Source: Pyropia haitanensis (taxonomy: Eukaryota; Rhodophyta; Bangiophyceae; Bangiales; Bangiaceae). From it: DNA of 22,531 nucleotides. The stretch lies in the NCBI GenBank assembly GCA_008729055.1, contig SDUX01000117.1:1-22531 (forward strand), in the 5' to 3' direction. Each line of letters starts with the position of its first letter. Positions within the stretch are counted from its first letter, which is position 1. Below are positions 9,031 to 18,905 of this stretch, in pieces. Under the pieces are notes generated by a model that was given only the letters and a program-made list of their open reading frames with translations, searched no databases and was not told where the DNA came from. A program made the position numbers and the translations under genes.

Positions 9031-10001
9031 GCGCGCGGGGGACACTCTGGTTCTCGACCATCGTTCCGGGTCTTTCCGAAAAAGGTTGGCCCGTTTTCAA
9101 TTTTCCGACCGGATCTGTCTGTGCTTCATGAGTTTGCGCTGCGCCTCGCTTTGTGCCGGCGGCCGGGCGCGAGTGCGGTCGCTCACGGCGAGAGGGTGCC
9201 CGTGTTGGCGGTTGCCATCTCCCCGCTGCTCATCCACCTCTCCCCATCCTCCCCCGCCGCCCGCGGCGAGTGCTCTCGCCCACCCCCACTCATGGCGTCA
9301 CCGCCGTGATGACGCGCTGCTGCTGCCGAGCCCGGCGGGCGCCGCCGCCGGCGCTGCCGCCGGTGGCCCACCACCGGCCGACGGGTGCCCGCCCTGACCC
9401 TCCGCCTGGTGTGTTGCTCTTTTCTTTGTGGCTGCGTTCAGCGCTTGACGGTGTATGGCGGAGTCCCATCGAGTGGCTGGGAGCGGCGACGTTGGCGTTT
9501 GCGGTGGGCGGAGTGGGGAGGGGAGGGGGCGGGCGTGGGGGAGACGGCGGGGGAGGCCGACTGCGACCCCGCCGAGCAGGCCGCCCGCGCGGCTGCCGGC
9601 GCGTGCGTCGGCCGCGGGCGCGCCAGAAAGTCGCGGCGGCGCCGCAGGCGCGGGTAGATCTTGTGGCGCGTCGCCGACCCGCGCCCCGTCACGCGCTGTG
9701 CGCCCGACGCTGCGAGTGTGTCGTCCCGCCGCGCGTGCCGGTCGGTCCGCCCGCCGCGCGCCGGCGTGTAGGCGGGCGCTCCCAGTTGCCGTACGTGGGC
9801 GCCGTTCTCCCGCGTTGGCGTAGGTCCTTCTTTCCCCCCGCCGCGCGGGAGCTTGCCCGCCCGCGTGGCAGCGCCGGCTAGGCGGCGGCTGGTAGACGCG
9901 GCCGGCGGGCGTGGCCAAGCGCGGTTGCCGGCAGCGGCCAGGCGTTGGTTGCGGGCGACGGCCACCCGCCCGACTGCGGTGCCACACTGTGGCCGGTGGG
10001 C
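9031..10001. other. No gene supported
   Basis: GC-rich flank of the hAT insertion. Long open frames exist on both strands (for example a 690-nt minus frame ending at 9298) but are Arg/Ala/Pro-rich with no domain I recognise. It may include the upstream part of the armadillo-like gene that follows; a TAG at 9879-9881 closes that gene's frame upstream. Confidence 0.45.
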
Positions 10002-10900
10002 ATGGCGTCGGCGGACCTGCCCTGTGACCCGACGCTGCCCAGCTCGCGGGATGGGGCGGCCAAGGCGGCAGCCGGCGGCGGAGCGGTGTCCCCCGTGGGC
10101 GTCCACCTGGCCGTCTCCCCTTCCGGCTCGCTCGGCAGCGGCAGCGCCGGCCGCAGTGGCAGCGGCGGTGGTGGCAGCGGCAGCGGCGGCGGCGGCGGCG
10201 CGTCGGCCGATGGTGGGGGCTCGGTCGCGGCCAAGGCGAGTGGCGGCCAGTCGGCGTGGGTGGCGGAGGTGACCCTCCAGGCGCGCGGTGCGGCGGTGGA
10301 CCTGCTTGCCGCGGTGGACAAGGAGGGCGCGCCCGCGGGCGGCGGTAGGAGCGGCTGAGGGGTGGACAGCGGTGGTGGCGGTGCGGGTGCCGACGGCCCG
10401 TCGTCGTCGCGCGCCAGCCGGAGCATCCGCCGGCTCGGCACGTTTTCCAAGTCGTCCAGCTTTGTCGCCGCCGCCGGCGGCGGCCCCCCCCGCTCGGGCA
10501 GCATGGCGCGGCTGGGCGGCGATGGCGGCGGCTCGTCGATGCGCTCCCTCCACCTCTCCTCGACGGTGCGGTCGACCAACGCGCTGCGCGTCTTTGTCGG
10601 CACCCTTGCGGTGACGGTGGAAATTTTCCGCGCGCAGGGCGGCGTCAAGGCCGTCGTCGCGCCGCTGCGCACGCACCCAGGCGCGCCGGCGGTCGTGGAC
10701 GCGGCGTGCCGCGTACTCCTCGCGCTCACTATTCACGACGCCGCCGCCGCGGACGAGGTGCTCGCCGCCGACGGCGTCGCGGCGGTGCTCGCCTGCCTCG
10801 CCGCGCTCGTCGCGGCGGCCGCTGCGGCGGCGCTGTCGCCACCCCCACCGGGCGCGACAACTGGCGTCGCGGCGGTCACGTCGGCAATCAAGGCTTGTGG
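10002..10900 (+). pseudogene. Armadillo-repeat-like gene, interrupted by one in-frame TGA
   Basis: ATG 10002 opens a Ser/Gly/Ala-rich N-terminal segment that stops at TGA 10356-10358. The same frame resumes at once with a Ser/Arg-rich segment (about 10362-10568) and then about 88 residues (10569-10833) with armadillo character: ALRVFVGTLAVTVEIFRA, a GGVKAVVAPLRTHPGAP turn-and-helix, VVDAACRVLLALTIHDA, then DEVLAADGVAAVLACLA. The Gly-Gly-x-x-Ala-Val-x-Ala-x-Leu-x-x-His-Pro pattern spaced about 42 residues is typical of armadillo proteins of algae and protists, which act as protein-binding scaffolds. Coding identity fades after about 10840; a Pro-rich stretch follows where the frame becomes antisense to the MCM4 remnant. 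The end point is therefore approximate. It is a pseudogene if the TGA is real, or a gene with one sequencing error or an unrecognised intron. Confidence 0.55.
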
Positions 10901-11091
10901 GCGACCACGGCCGTGGGCACCCTCTACACTGGTCACTACACTGGTCACCACTGGGGGCGGGTGCAGCCGCGCTGCCGACAACCAAGCAGGCACACAAAAA
11001 GACAAGTGCATCCCGACACGCCCCCCGCAACATCCGGCCCCTGCCCCACCCCCCCCGCCTTCCGCCTTCGTCGCGATCCGAGGCAGCGCGC

Positions 11092-11625
11092 TCCCCCCCC
11101 CACCACCACCACCCGCTCCTCCTCTACCAGCGTCGGGACGGCCGCCCGAAACTCCGCCGTCGACACCCCCACCGCCGCGCCCGCGACGTCCCGCACCGCC
11201 CGGAGGAGCGCCGCCTGCGGCACGTCCCGCTTCCCTCCCCCCCCCTTCCCCCTGCTGCGCCTGTGGATGCGGGGACGAGTTTGGCCGCCGCCGTCTCTGT
11301 CACCGCGCGCGACTCCCCCGCCGCGCCCCGCGAGCACCCCAGCGCAAACACGTCCCCATCAATCCGCCCCGTCCGCGGGTCGCACGCCGCGGTACGCAGC
11401 GTGGCCTTTCCCGGGCGCACCGGCGCGGCCACATCCGCGGCGAACATTTCGAGCGGAAGAGGCCCCAGCGCGTGCGCCTTGGCAACACAAACGCGCCATT
11501 TCAGCGCGCGGGAGGGGGGCGAAGACGCCGCCGGCGCGGCCGCAAGAGCGGAAGTCGAGACTGGCGGCGAAAAACGCGGCAAAGGCGAAAAACGTGAACA
11601 CAAAGTCGATCGCGTGCCGGGCGTA
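11092..11625 (-). pseudogene. mcm4: C-terminal remnant of MCM4, replicative helicase subunit, frameshifted
   Basis: Three minus-strand frames in succession follow the end of MCM4, a subunit of the MCM2-7 helicase. 11625-11551 begins YARHAIDFVFTFFAFAAFF, lining up without gaps with the YAR-x-x-I helix after the AAA+ core. 11513-11260 begins SRALKWRVCVAKAHA, matching the family PRQLESLIRLSEAHA segment, and continues to CDPRTGRIDGDVFALGCSR, matching the MCM4 signature DPRTG(I/R)-(V/I)D with a following TG-x-S. From KAHA to DPRTG the spacing (38 residues) equals human MCM4 as I recall it, ungapped. 11232-11100 gives LLRAVRDVAG and VSTAEFRAAVPTLVEEE, matching the C-terminal winged helix. Shifts fall at about 11513-11551 and in the G-rich run at 11233-11257. 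The ATPase core is absent; repeat DNA begins about 90 bp upstream. Comparison is from memory. Confidence 0.75.
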
Positions 11626-11710
11626 CACCCTGGCTCACCCCCCGATATCTGGCAGCACCCTCTCCCTCACTTCCCCCTCCCCGATCGCCGTCCAACGCCG
11701 CCCCCCTCCC

Positions 11711-12364
11711 CTCCCCTCAGCTCCCCACACCCCCCGCGCCCACACCCAAACAAAAAAAATAAAACAACAGCTGAAAAAAAAATAGAAAAAGGCAGTGGCA
11801 CAAGCGGCAGCTGCGGGAGAAGCGATGGCCGAGTCAGCAATGACAGCAGCTGGCGGTGGTGGCAGAGGCGGCGGCGTGTCGGCGTGGCCCCCCCCCCCCC
11901 CCAACCCCCACCACCCAGGACGCGACGGGGCACCGTCCCAAAGTGCCCCGCCACGTCCGTCACCTCCCCCACGCCGCCGCCACCACCCCACCACCACCAC
12001 CAAGCCACCACCACCACCACCCCACCACCACCACCCCGGCAGCTACCACCCCACCACCACCACCCCGCCACCACCACCCCGCCATCCACAACGCCGGCCA
12101 CGCACACGGCCGGGGAGCCCCCCAGCTGCCCCGCCACGTGCGTGACCGTCGCCAACACCGCCCGCCCACCTCGGCACCACCACCACGCCGCCGCCACCAC
12201 ACCACCACCACCACCCAAACCCACCACCGCCGACACCTCCGCCCCCCCCCCCACCACTCCCGCCACGCCCGTCCTCGCCCTCCCCGCGTCATCCCCCACC
12301 ACAAACCTGCCGCCGACGCCACCCCCGCCGCCCCCGCCGCTGCCTTGTACTTGCCGCCGCCCTT

Positions 12365-12400
<36 letters not shown>

Positions 12401-12676
12401 TTGCCCTTGTCGCCGCCCTTGCCGTCGTCGCCGCCATCGCCGCCGCCCTTGCCGCCGCCGTCGCCGCCATCGCCGCCGTCCTTGCCGCTGCCGCCGCCGC
12501 CGTCTTGCACTTGTCGCCGCCCTTGCCGTCGTCGCCGCCATCGCCGCCGCCGCTGCCGCCGCCGTCGCCGCCATCGCCGCCGCCGTCGCCGCCATCGCCG
12601 CCACCGCCGCCGCCACCATCACGCCCCTCCCCTCAGCCGCCCCTCCGCTCTCGCCCTCCTCCGCCGCCCCCCCCCC
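11711..12676. repeat. ~960-bp macrosatellite, copy 1
   Basis: Unit order: CTCCCCTCAGCTCCCCACAC, an A-rich module (AAACAAAAAAAATAAAACAA then AGCTGAAAAAA), GCAGTGGCACAAGCGGCAGC, a C-run of about 14, CCA/ACC simple repeats, a complex core near 12087-12300 (CATCCACAACGCCGGCCACG, GTGACCGTCGCCAACACC), then CCG/CTT-rich DNA with 80-bp-type subrepeats. The A-rich module starts at 11747, 12713 and 13672. Length 966 bp. Several frames stay open, but indels between copies change frame, so I do not call a gene. Confidence 0.92.
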
Positions 12677-13636
12677 CTCCCCTCAGCTCCCCACACCCCC
12701 CGCGCCCACACCCAAACAAAAAAAATAAAACAACAGCTGAAAAAAAAAAAGAAAAAGGCAGTGGCACAAGCGGCAGCTGCGGGAGAAGCGATGGCCGAGT
12801 CAGCAATGACAGCAGCTGGCGGTGGTGGCAGAGGCGGCGGCGTGTCGGCGTGGCCCCCCCCCCCCCCCAACCCCCACCACCCAGGACGCGACGGGGCACC
12901 GTCCCAAAGTGCCCCGCCACGTCCGTCACCTCCCCCACGCCGCCGCCACCACCCCACCACCACCACCAAGCCACCACCACCACCACCCCACCACCACCAC
13001 CCCGGCAGCTACCACCCCACCACCACCACCCCGCCACCACCACCCCGCCATCCACAACGCCGGCCACGCACACGGCCGGGGAGCCCCCCAGCTGCCCCGC
13101 CACGTGCGTGACCGTCGCCAACACCGCCCGCCCACCTCGGCACCACCACCACGCCGCCGCCACCACACCACCACCACCACCCAAACCCACCACCGCCGAC
13201 ACCTCCGCCCCCCCCCCACCACTCCCGCCACGCCCGTCCTCGCCCTCCCCGCGTCATCCCCCACCACAAACCTGCCGCCGACGCCACCCCCGCCGCCCCC
13301 GCCGCTGCCTTGTACTTGCCGCCGCCCTTGCCGCCGCCGCCGCCGCCGCCGCCGCCGTGTTGCCCTTGTCGCCGCCCTTGCCGTCGTCGCCGCCATCGCC
13401 GCCGCCCTTGCCGCCGCCGTCGCCGCCATCGCCGCCGTCCTTGCCGCTGCCGCCGCCGCCGTCTTGCACTTGTCGCCGCCCTTGCCGTCGTCGCCGCCAT
13501 CGCCGCCGCCGCTGCCGCCGCCGTCGCCGCCATCGCCGCCGCCGTCGCCGCCATCGCCGCCACCGCCGCCGCCACCATCACGCCCCTCCCCTCAGCCGCC
13601 CCTCCGCTCTCGCCCTCCTCCGCCGCCCCCCCCCCC
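12677..13636. repeat. ~960-bp macrosatellite, copy 2
   Basis: Nearly identical to copy 1 over its full length. Differences seen are homopolymer and CCG-run lengths (for example fewer CCG units near 13330) and loss of a base in the C-runs. Confidence 0.92.
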
Positions 13637-14294
13637 CTCCCCTCAGCTCCCCACACCCCCGCGCCCACACCCAAACAAAAAAAATAAAACAACAGCTGAA
13701 AAAAAAATAGAAAAAGGCAGTGGCACAAGCGGCAGCTGCGGGAGAAGCGATGGCCGAGTCAGCAATGACAGCAGCTGGCGGTGGTGGCAGAGGCGGCGGC
13801 GTGTCGGCGTGGCCCCCCCCCCCCCCCAACCCCCACCACCCAGGACGCGACGGGGCACCGTCCCAAAGTGCCCCGCCACGTCCGTCACCTCCCCCACGCC
13901 GCCGCCACCACCCCACCACCACCACCAAGCCACCACCACCACCACCCCACCACCACCACCCCGGCAGCTACCACCCCACCACCACCACCCCGCCACCACC
14001 ACCCCGCCATCCACAACGCCGGCCACGCACACGGCCGGGGAGCCCCCCAGCTGCCCCGCCACGTGCGTGACCGTCGCCAACACCGCCCGCCCACCTCGGC
14101 ACCACCACCACGCCGCCGCCACCACACCACCACCACCACCCAAACCCACCACCGCCGACACCTCCGCCCCCCCCCCACCACTCCCGCCACGCCCGTCCTC
14201 GCCCTCCCCGCGTCATCCCCCACCACAAACCTGCCGCCGACGCCACCCCCGCCGCCCCCGCCGCTGCCTTGTACTTGCCGCCGCCCTTGCCGCC
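13637..14294. repeat. ~960-bp macrosatellite, copy 3 (5' two-thirds)
   Basis: Follows copy 2 closely to the CCG-rich end, where it passes into the expanded 80-bp array instead of ending like copies 1 and 2. Confidence 0.9.
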
Positions 14295-15110
14295 GCCGCC
14301 GCCGCCGCCGCCGCCGTGTTGCCCTTGTCGCCGCCCTTGCCGTCGTCGCCGCCATCGCCGCCGCCCTTGCCGCTGCCGCCGCCGCCGCCGCCGCCGTGTA
14401 GCCCTTGTCGCCGCCCTTGCCGCCGCCGCCGCCATCGCCGCCGCCCTTGCCGCTGCCGCCGCCGCCGCCGCCGCCGTCTTGCACTTGTCGCCGCCCTTGC
14501 CGCCGCCGCCGCCATCGCCGCCGCCCTTGCCGCTGCCGCCGCCGCCGCCGCCGCCGTCTTGCACTTGTCGCCGCCCTTGCCGTCGTCGCCGCCATCGCCG
14601 CCGCCCTTGCCGCTGCCGCCGCCGCCGCCGCCGCCGTGTAGCCCTTGTCGCCGCCCTTGCCGCCGCCGCCGCCATCGCCGCCGCCCTTGCCGCTGCCGCC
14701 GCCGCCGCCGCCGCCGTGTTGCCCTTGTCGCCGCCCTTGCCGCCGCCGCCGCCATCGCCGCCGCCGTTGCCGCTGCCGCCACCGCCGCCGCCGCCGTGTC
14801 GCCCTTGTCGCCGCCCTTGCCGCCGCCGCCGCCATCGCCGCCGCCCTTGCCGCTGCCGCCGCCGCCGCCGCCGCCGTGTTGCCCTTGTCGCCGCCCTTGC
14901 CGCCGCCGCCGCCATCGCCGCCGCCGTTGCCGCTGCCGCCACCGCCGCCGCCGCCGTGTCGCCCTTGTCGCCGCCCTTGCCGCCGCCGCCGCCATCGCCG
15001 CCGCCCTTGTCGCTGCCGCCGCCACCGCCGCCGCCGTGTTGCCGTTGTCGCCGCCCTTGCCGCCGTCACCGCCATTGCCATCGTCCTTGTCACTGCCGCC
15101 GCCGCCGCCG
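14295..15110. repeat. 80-bp minisatellite expanded from the macrosatellite end, about 10 units
   Basis: GCCATCGCCGCCGC recurs at 14351, 14431, 14511, 14591, 14671, 14751, 14831, 14911 and 14991, with a variant at 15071: an exact 80-bp period. Variants of the spacer (GTGTAGCCC, GTCTTGCAC, GTGTTGCCC, GTGTCGCCC) mark units. 80 is not a multiple of three, so a reading frame cycles through all three phases every 240 bp. Confidence 0.93.
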
Positions 15111-15208
15111 CCGTGTTGCACTTGTGGCCGCCCGCAGCCGCCGTCGCCGCCATCCCCGCCGCCCTAGTCGCCGTCACCGCCCTCGCCTCCGTTCTTGCCG
15201 CCGCCACC

Positions 15209-15560
15209 ACCACCGCACTCGCCACCATCACGCCCGTCCCCTCTGCCGCCCCTCCCATCTCGCCCTCCACCGCCGTCCCCCTTTTGTCCTCTCAGCTCGC
15301 CACCCATCGCGTCCAACAGGAAAAGAGGTCCAACGCGTCGGGGCGTGCTCCGCCACGTCCATCGCCACCACCACGCCGCCGCCACCACCACGCCGCCACC
15401 ATCAGCCCACCACTACCACCACCCCACCACCACCACCCCGGCAGCTACCACCCCACCACGACCTCTCCGCCACCACCACCCCGCCATCCACAACGCCGGC
15501 CACGCACACGGCAGGGGAGCTCCCCAGCTACCCCGCCACGTGCGTGACCGTCGCTAACTC
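15209..15560. repeat. Decayed macrosatellite: end of copy 3 and partial copy 4
   Basis: 15209-15300 matches the last part of copies 1-2 (CCACCATCACGCC... to CTCAGCTCGCCACCC) with many substitutions. 15330-15556 matches the CCA-rich part and the core up to GTGACCGTCGCTAAC, where similarity ends. The A-rich module and the GCAGTGGCACAAG segment that should sit between them are missing, replaced by about 30 unrelated bases (GCGTCCAACAGGAAAAGAGG). Confidence 0.75.
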
Positions 15561-16320
15561 CGCGCCACCCGCAGCGCTGGTCACCTGCAGGCCTAGCAGC
15601 GCCCTACTCCCCCCGACCAGCGAGATTCCAGACAACGCCTGCCGGCGAGAGGCGCCGCAAGGGGTAGGTCTGCCATCCACGTCGGCGGTTACCGACTCGC
15701 AGGACGTGGGGCGTGGCAGCCGGAGCGGCCGCAGCATGCGCACCCGCACCCGCCCAGGGCGGGAGCCGGCGCTGGCGCGGCGGGAGGCGCGGGCGGGGCG
15801 CAACCGCACTCGTGGGCGGGTGCGCAACGACGAGCAGCGGCGGCAACGGCAGCGCGGCCATCGTGGCGCTCCCGCGACGGCGGCAGCCCCGTGTCGACGC
15901 ACCGCCAGCGACCGCCACGCCGTGTGCGATCGCGCGCGCGCGGGCTGGGCGTCGGGGGCGGCGGGGCGGGGCCACCCGCCCGCACGCTCTACGCGTCCCA
16001 CCCGCGTCCCGCCATGCACGTCCCATCTCACCCCTCACTCCCCCCCTCGCGCCATCCCCGCCACCCCGCCTTCCGTCGCCCGTTACGTCACACCCAAAAC
16101 GGCGGCGGCATCGGCAGGTGGGTGGACGACATGAAGCACGTGTGTCAGACGAAGAGAAGGAAAAAAGAAACGGGCGGCCAAGTGCCCGTGAGCCGACACC
16201 CGAGTGGGCGGGATGCGGCATGGAGAACCGTACGAGTGGAAACGGGCAGGACGGCGGGAAGGCGGGCGGTCGAGCAGGCTAGCGGGCGGGAGGGAGATTG
16301 GGCGGGAAAACTGGCGACGC
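15561..16320. other. No gene supported
   Basis: GC-rich unique sequence. Open frames on both strands have mixed arginine-rich composition and no recognised domain. The minus-strand frame from about 15720 to 15561 (includes RQALSGISLVGG) has less biased composition than most and could be a fragment, but I cannot assign it. Confidence 0.4.
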
Positions 16321-16322
16321 GC

Positions 16323-16370
16323 AGGCGGGTAGGCGGGCAGGCGGGTAGGCGGGCAGGTGGGCGGGCGGGC
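16323..16370 (+). repeat. 16-bp G-rich tandem repeat, G-quadruplex-capable
   Basis: AGGCGGGTAGGCGGGC occurs twice exactly (16323-16338, 16339-16354), followed by a degenerate copy (16355-16370). Six or more GGG runs spaced by 5 bases make quadruplex formation possible on the plus strand. Confidence 0.75.
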
Positions 16371-17200
16371 ACACGGGCGCGCCGGTGCGCGCGAGCGCGG
16401 GGGCGGGCGGGCGGGCGGCAGGGGCAACCCCGGCGTCGTGCGCGGGCGGGCAGTTGGGACGGGGGCGGCGACGGCGCGGCAGACCGCGTCGCGGCGGCCC
16501 GTGGCGATCCGCTCCGTCAGGTGCTGGGGCAGCGCGGGCGGCGACGGCGGCGGCGCAGCGGCACCGGTGAGGGTCGGGGCCGCGCGTCGAGCCGCGTCGG
16601 GGCACGGCTGCACTGCCGTGCGCGCCGCCGCAGCCGACCGCGAAACGGCGGCGCACGCGCACACACCGCGGGCGGCTGGCGGCGGTCATGGGCGGCGTGC
16701 TACGGCTGGTGGGGTCGTCAGTGCGGTGGGGGCGGGTGCCCACGGAGGCGGGGCGGCTCTGCTCGTGCCGCAGGCCCCCTGCCCAACCCCCCCCGCCGGA
16801 GCTCGGAGGGGGGGGCGGAGGCGAGGCGGGCGTGCCTGACGGCGGCAAGAGCGCTCTGTTTACAGGTCGGTGTACCCCTCCCGCGCTCGGCGGTTCAAAC
16901 GCGGCAATAGATCGTCTAGATGATGTACCCCCCCCCCTCCCGGCCGGTGTTTGTGTTGAATCCGTAGCGGGCGGCGCCAGCGGCACGCAGACGGCCCACG
17001 CGAGCGGCGGTAGGGGCACCGGGACGGCCATTGACAGCGGCGGGGGGTGCCGTTTTTCGCCGAGCCGCTCCTGGTCCATGCCCGCCCGCGCGCGTGACGA
17101 GAGAGTGCGCGCCGCGACGCGAGCGACTGATGTGCACGGCCGAGGCCCTCGGATGAAAAAAACTCGCGAGGAAGTGCACCGCGGCGCGCATCAACTGTAA
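16371..17200. other. No gene supported
   Basis: GC-rich, with frames open on both strands and no domain I recognise. Confidence 0.4.
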
Positions 17201-17212
17201 AGTAGACTGTGC

Positions 17213-17303
17213 CCAATAGCAGGTCAGAATTGTCTGAAGTCTCGAGTGACAGAGCTGGGGTGGAACCAGGGTTGTCCCATTCGCGACCCAAAAACTGCCC
17301 AAT
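17213..17303 (+). promoter_or_regulatory. AT-richer island with two CCAAT motifs
   Basis: CCAAT occurs at 17213-17217 and 17299-17303 inside a rare AT-richer island (about 17200-17350) roughly 200-300 bp upstream of ATG 17517. CCAAT boxes are common eukaryotic promoter motifs. With no transcript evidence this is only suggestive. Confidence 0.2.
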
Positions 17304-17516
17304 CAGAGGCGATATCCATAAAAATCTCCGTGTTCCGACCATTGACGGCCACGTGGCAGCCACTCCCACGTCGGCAGCGGCGTTGGCGGTGGCGGCGGCG
17401 GTGGGGCAGCGACAGCATCGCGCCCACCCCCCCCCTCGCTGCCCATTGCCGCCCCCTACCAGCACGGAGTGACTCCCCCTGTCCCCACTGCCCCCCCTCC
17501 GCGGTCTGGTCGTGCC

Positions 17517-18905
17517 ATGGCCACCACCGCTGCGGGGATGTTGCAGTCCGCGACGGCGATCTTGCGGCTGACTCAGCGCCCGTCGGTCGCCGCCGCGGCC
17601 GCCGCCGACGCGCTGACGCCAGTCTTTGTGTCCCTCGGCAGTCACCGTGTGGCGGGCGTGATCGTCGCGGGCGGGATGTTGTGGGCGGTCAAGTTTGGTG
17701 CGGGAGGGGTGAGGGAAGCGTGGGACAGGCGGAACTTGCAACTGGTGGTAGTGGTGATGGCAGCCGCAACCGACATGGCGGCGACGGCGGGTGGAGGGGA
17801 AGGGGAACGCACCTGCCCTTTGGGGGGGAGGAGGGCAGCGCCGGCGGTGGTGACGCCGCTGGTAGCGCGGGCGGTGTGTGGGTGCTCGCCGTGTAGCCGG
17901 CGGCGTGCACTGCGACGGCGGTGGCGGCGGCGGCGGCAGCGGCGTTGGACGCTGCGAGCGGGCACAAGCCACGGGGTGACGTGCTCGAGGGGAGAGAGGG
18001 GGGGAGCAGGCAACGTCGTCGCCACCATCGATCTGCCTGCCCCTGCCGACGGCGGCGATGGTGGCGGTGATGGTGGCTGTGGCGAGCGCGACGGGCGCAG
18101 GGCTGGCGGCGTCGCCGCCGTCACCGCAGCCACCGCGGCCGTCGCCCCCCCCCCTCGGCGCCGCGCCGGGAGCGCCGGGCGTGACCGCCTCGCCGCGGCG
18201 CGGATGCCCGCCACCGCGGCGGCCAGCACGGAAGCGGCCTGGTCCGCCGCGGCCGCCGCGGCGGCGGCCGACACCAAAACCCGCCGCGTCACCGCCGCCG
18301 CTGCCGTCGCGGCCCGCCGAACCGTCCCCTCTCCCCTCTTTTCGCCGTGTTCCCCTGTCACGAGAGCAAGCTGTCAGACCGCCTCGTGTGCGAGAGCAGC
18401 GGCGCCCGTTCACAGAGCCAAAAAACAAATCAAGCCGCCGGCGTCCCAACTGGGGACGCGCCCACGCGTGTGCTACAGCCCTACCAATCCGCGTCCCGAC
18501 TCGCTACCCACCGGCCGCCGCCCCCACGCGCCGTTCCCGGTCGTGACGTGCGGCGCCAAGACGCAATATCAATGGGCGGCAGACCCTCGGCGGCGTGTGT
18601 GTGTCGAGACAAAGTTGGCGCGGCGGTTTTGGTTTGTTTTTCTTTCACAGAAGAGGGGGGGGGGAGAACGACGTGTGCGACGCCCGCTGGGCCGGCAGCG
18701 TGGCGCGCACGGCCAGGGGAGGGCCGCTGGAGGTTGCAGGCGGCCCGGCGGCGGCGACGGCGGCCGCCGCACGGCCGCCGATGCGCGCAGAGGGGGGGGA
18801 GGGGGGCGCTCGCGCCCCGGGCGGACGGCCCAGACGGACCGATGCCGCAGCGGACGCAGTCGCGCTCACCCCCCGCCCCCGTGCCGTCCCACCGGCCCTT
18901 TTTGA
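17517..18905 (+). CDS. Ala-rich open frame with weak armadillo-like character
   Basis: From ATG 17517 the frame runs 462 residues to the stop at 18905. The first 70 residues look like helical armadillo-type sequence: MLQSATAILRLTQRPSVAAA, then ADALTPVFVSLGSHR and VIVAGGMLWAVKFG. A later part of the same frame (about 18200-18320: RLAAARMPATAAAS, TEAAWSAAAAAAAADTK) is similar. Between them, armadillo-like pieces sit in another frame (17812-17893, AAGSAGGVWVLAV; about 17909-17970, ALDAASGHKPRGD), which suggests frameshifts. After about 18330 the sequence is basic or low-complexity and probably not coding. It may be a decayed relative of the 10002-10900 gene, or chance alanine-rich helix. Confidence 0.3.
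   Translation: MATTAAGMLQSATAILRLTQRPSVAAAAAADALTPVFVSLGSHRVAGVIVAGGMLWAVKFGAGGVREAWDRRNLQLVVVVMAAATDMAATAGGGEGERTCPLGGRRAAPAVVTPLVARAVCGCSPCSRRRALRRRWRRRRQRRWTLRAGTSHGVTCSRGERGGAGNVVATIDLPAPADGGDGGGDGGCGERDGRRAGGVAAVTAATAAVAPPPRRRAGSAGRDRLAAARMPATAAASTEAAWSAAAAAAAADTKTRRVTAAAAVAARRTVPSPLFSPCSPVTRASCQTASCARAAAPVHRAKKQIKPPASQLGTRPRVCYSPTNPRPDSLPTGRRPHAPFPVVTCGAKTQYQWAADPRRRVCVETKLARRFWFVFLSQKRGGGERRVRRPLGRQRGAHGQGRAAGGCRRPGGGDGGRRTAADARRGGGGGRSRPGRTAQTDRCRSGRSRAHPPPPCRPTGPF

Noticed and set aside
9438..11033. 531-codon minus-strand frame with a hydrophobic, signal-like start
   Set aside because: It is antisense to the armadillo-like segment, which has far better protein character, and the rest is Arg/Ala-rich without a domain.
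10897..15167. Open frames of 937 and 781 codons (Pro/His/Thr/Arg-rich) through the macrosatellite
   Set aside because: They run through near-identical repeats whose small indels change the frame, and the 80-bp units force phase rotation. They start antisense to the MCM4 remnant or inside repeat DNA. No domain is visible.
17267..17279. CAGGGTTGTCCCA resembles a hAT terminus
   Set aside because: No matching inverted end or 8-bp duplication was found in the flanking sequence.
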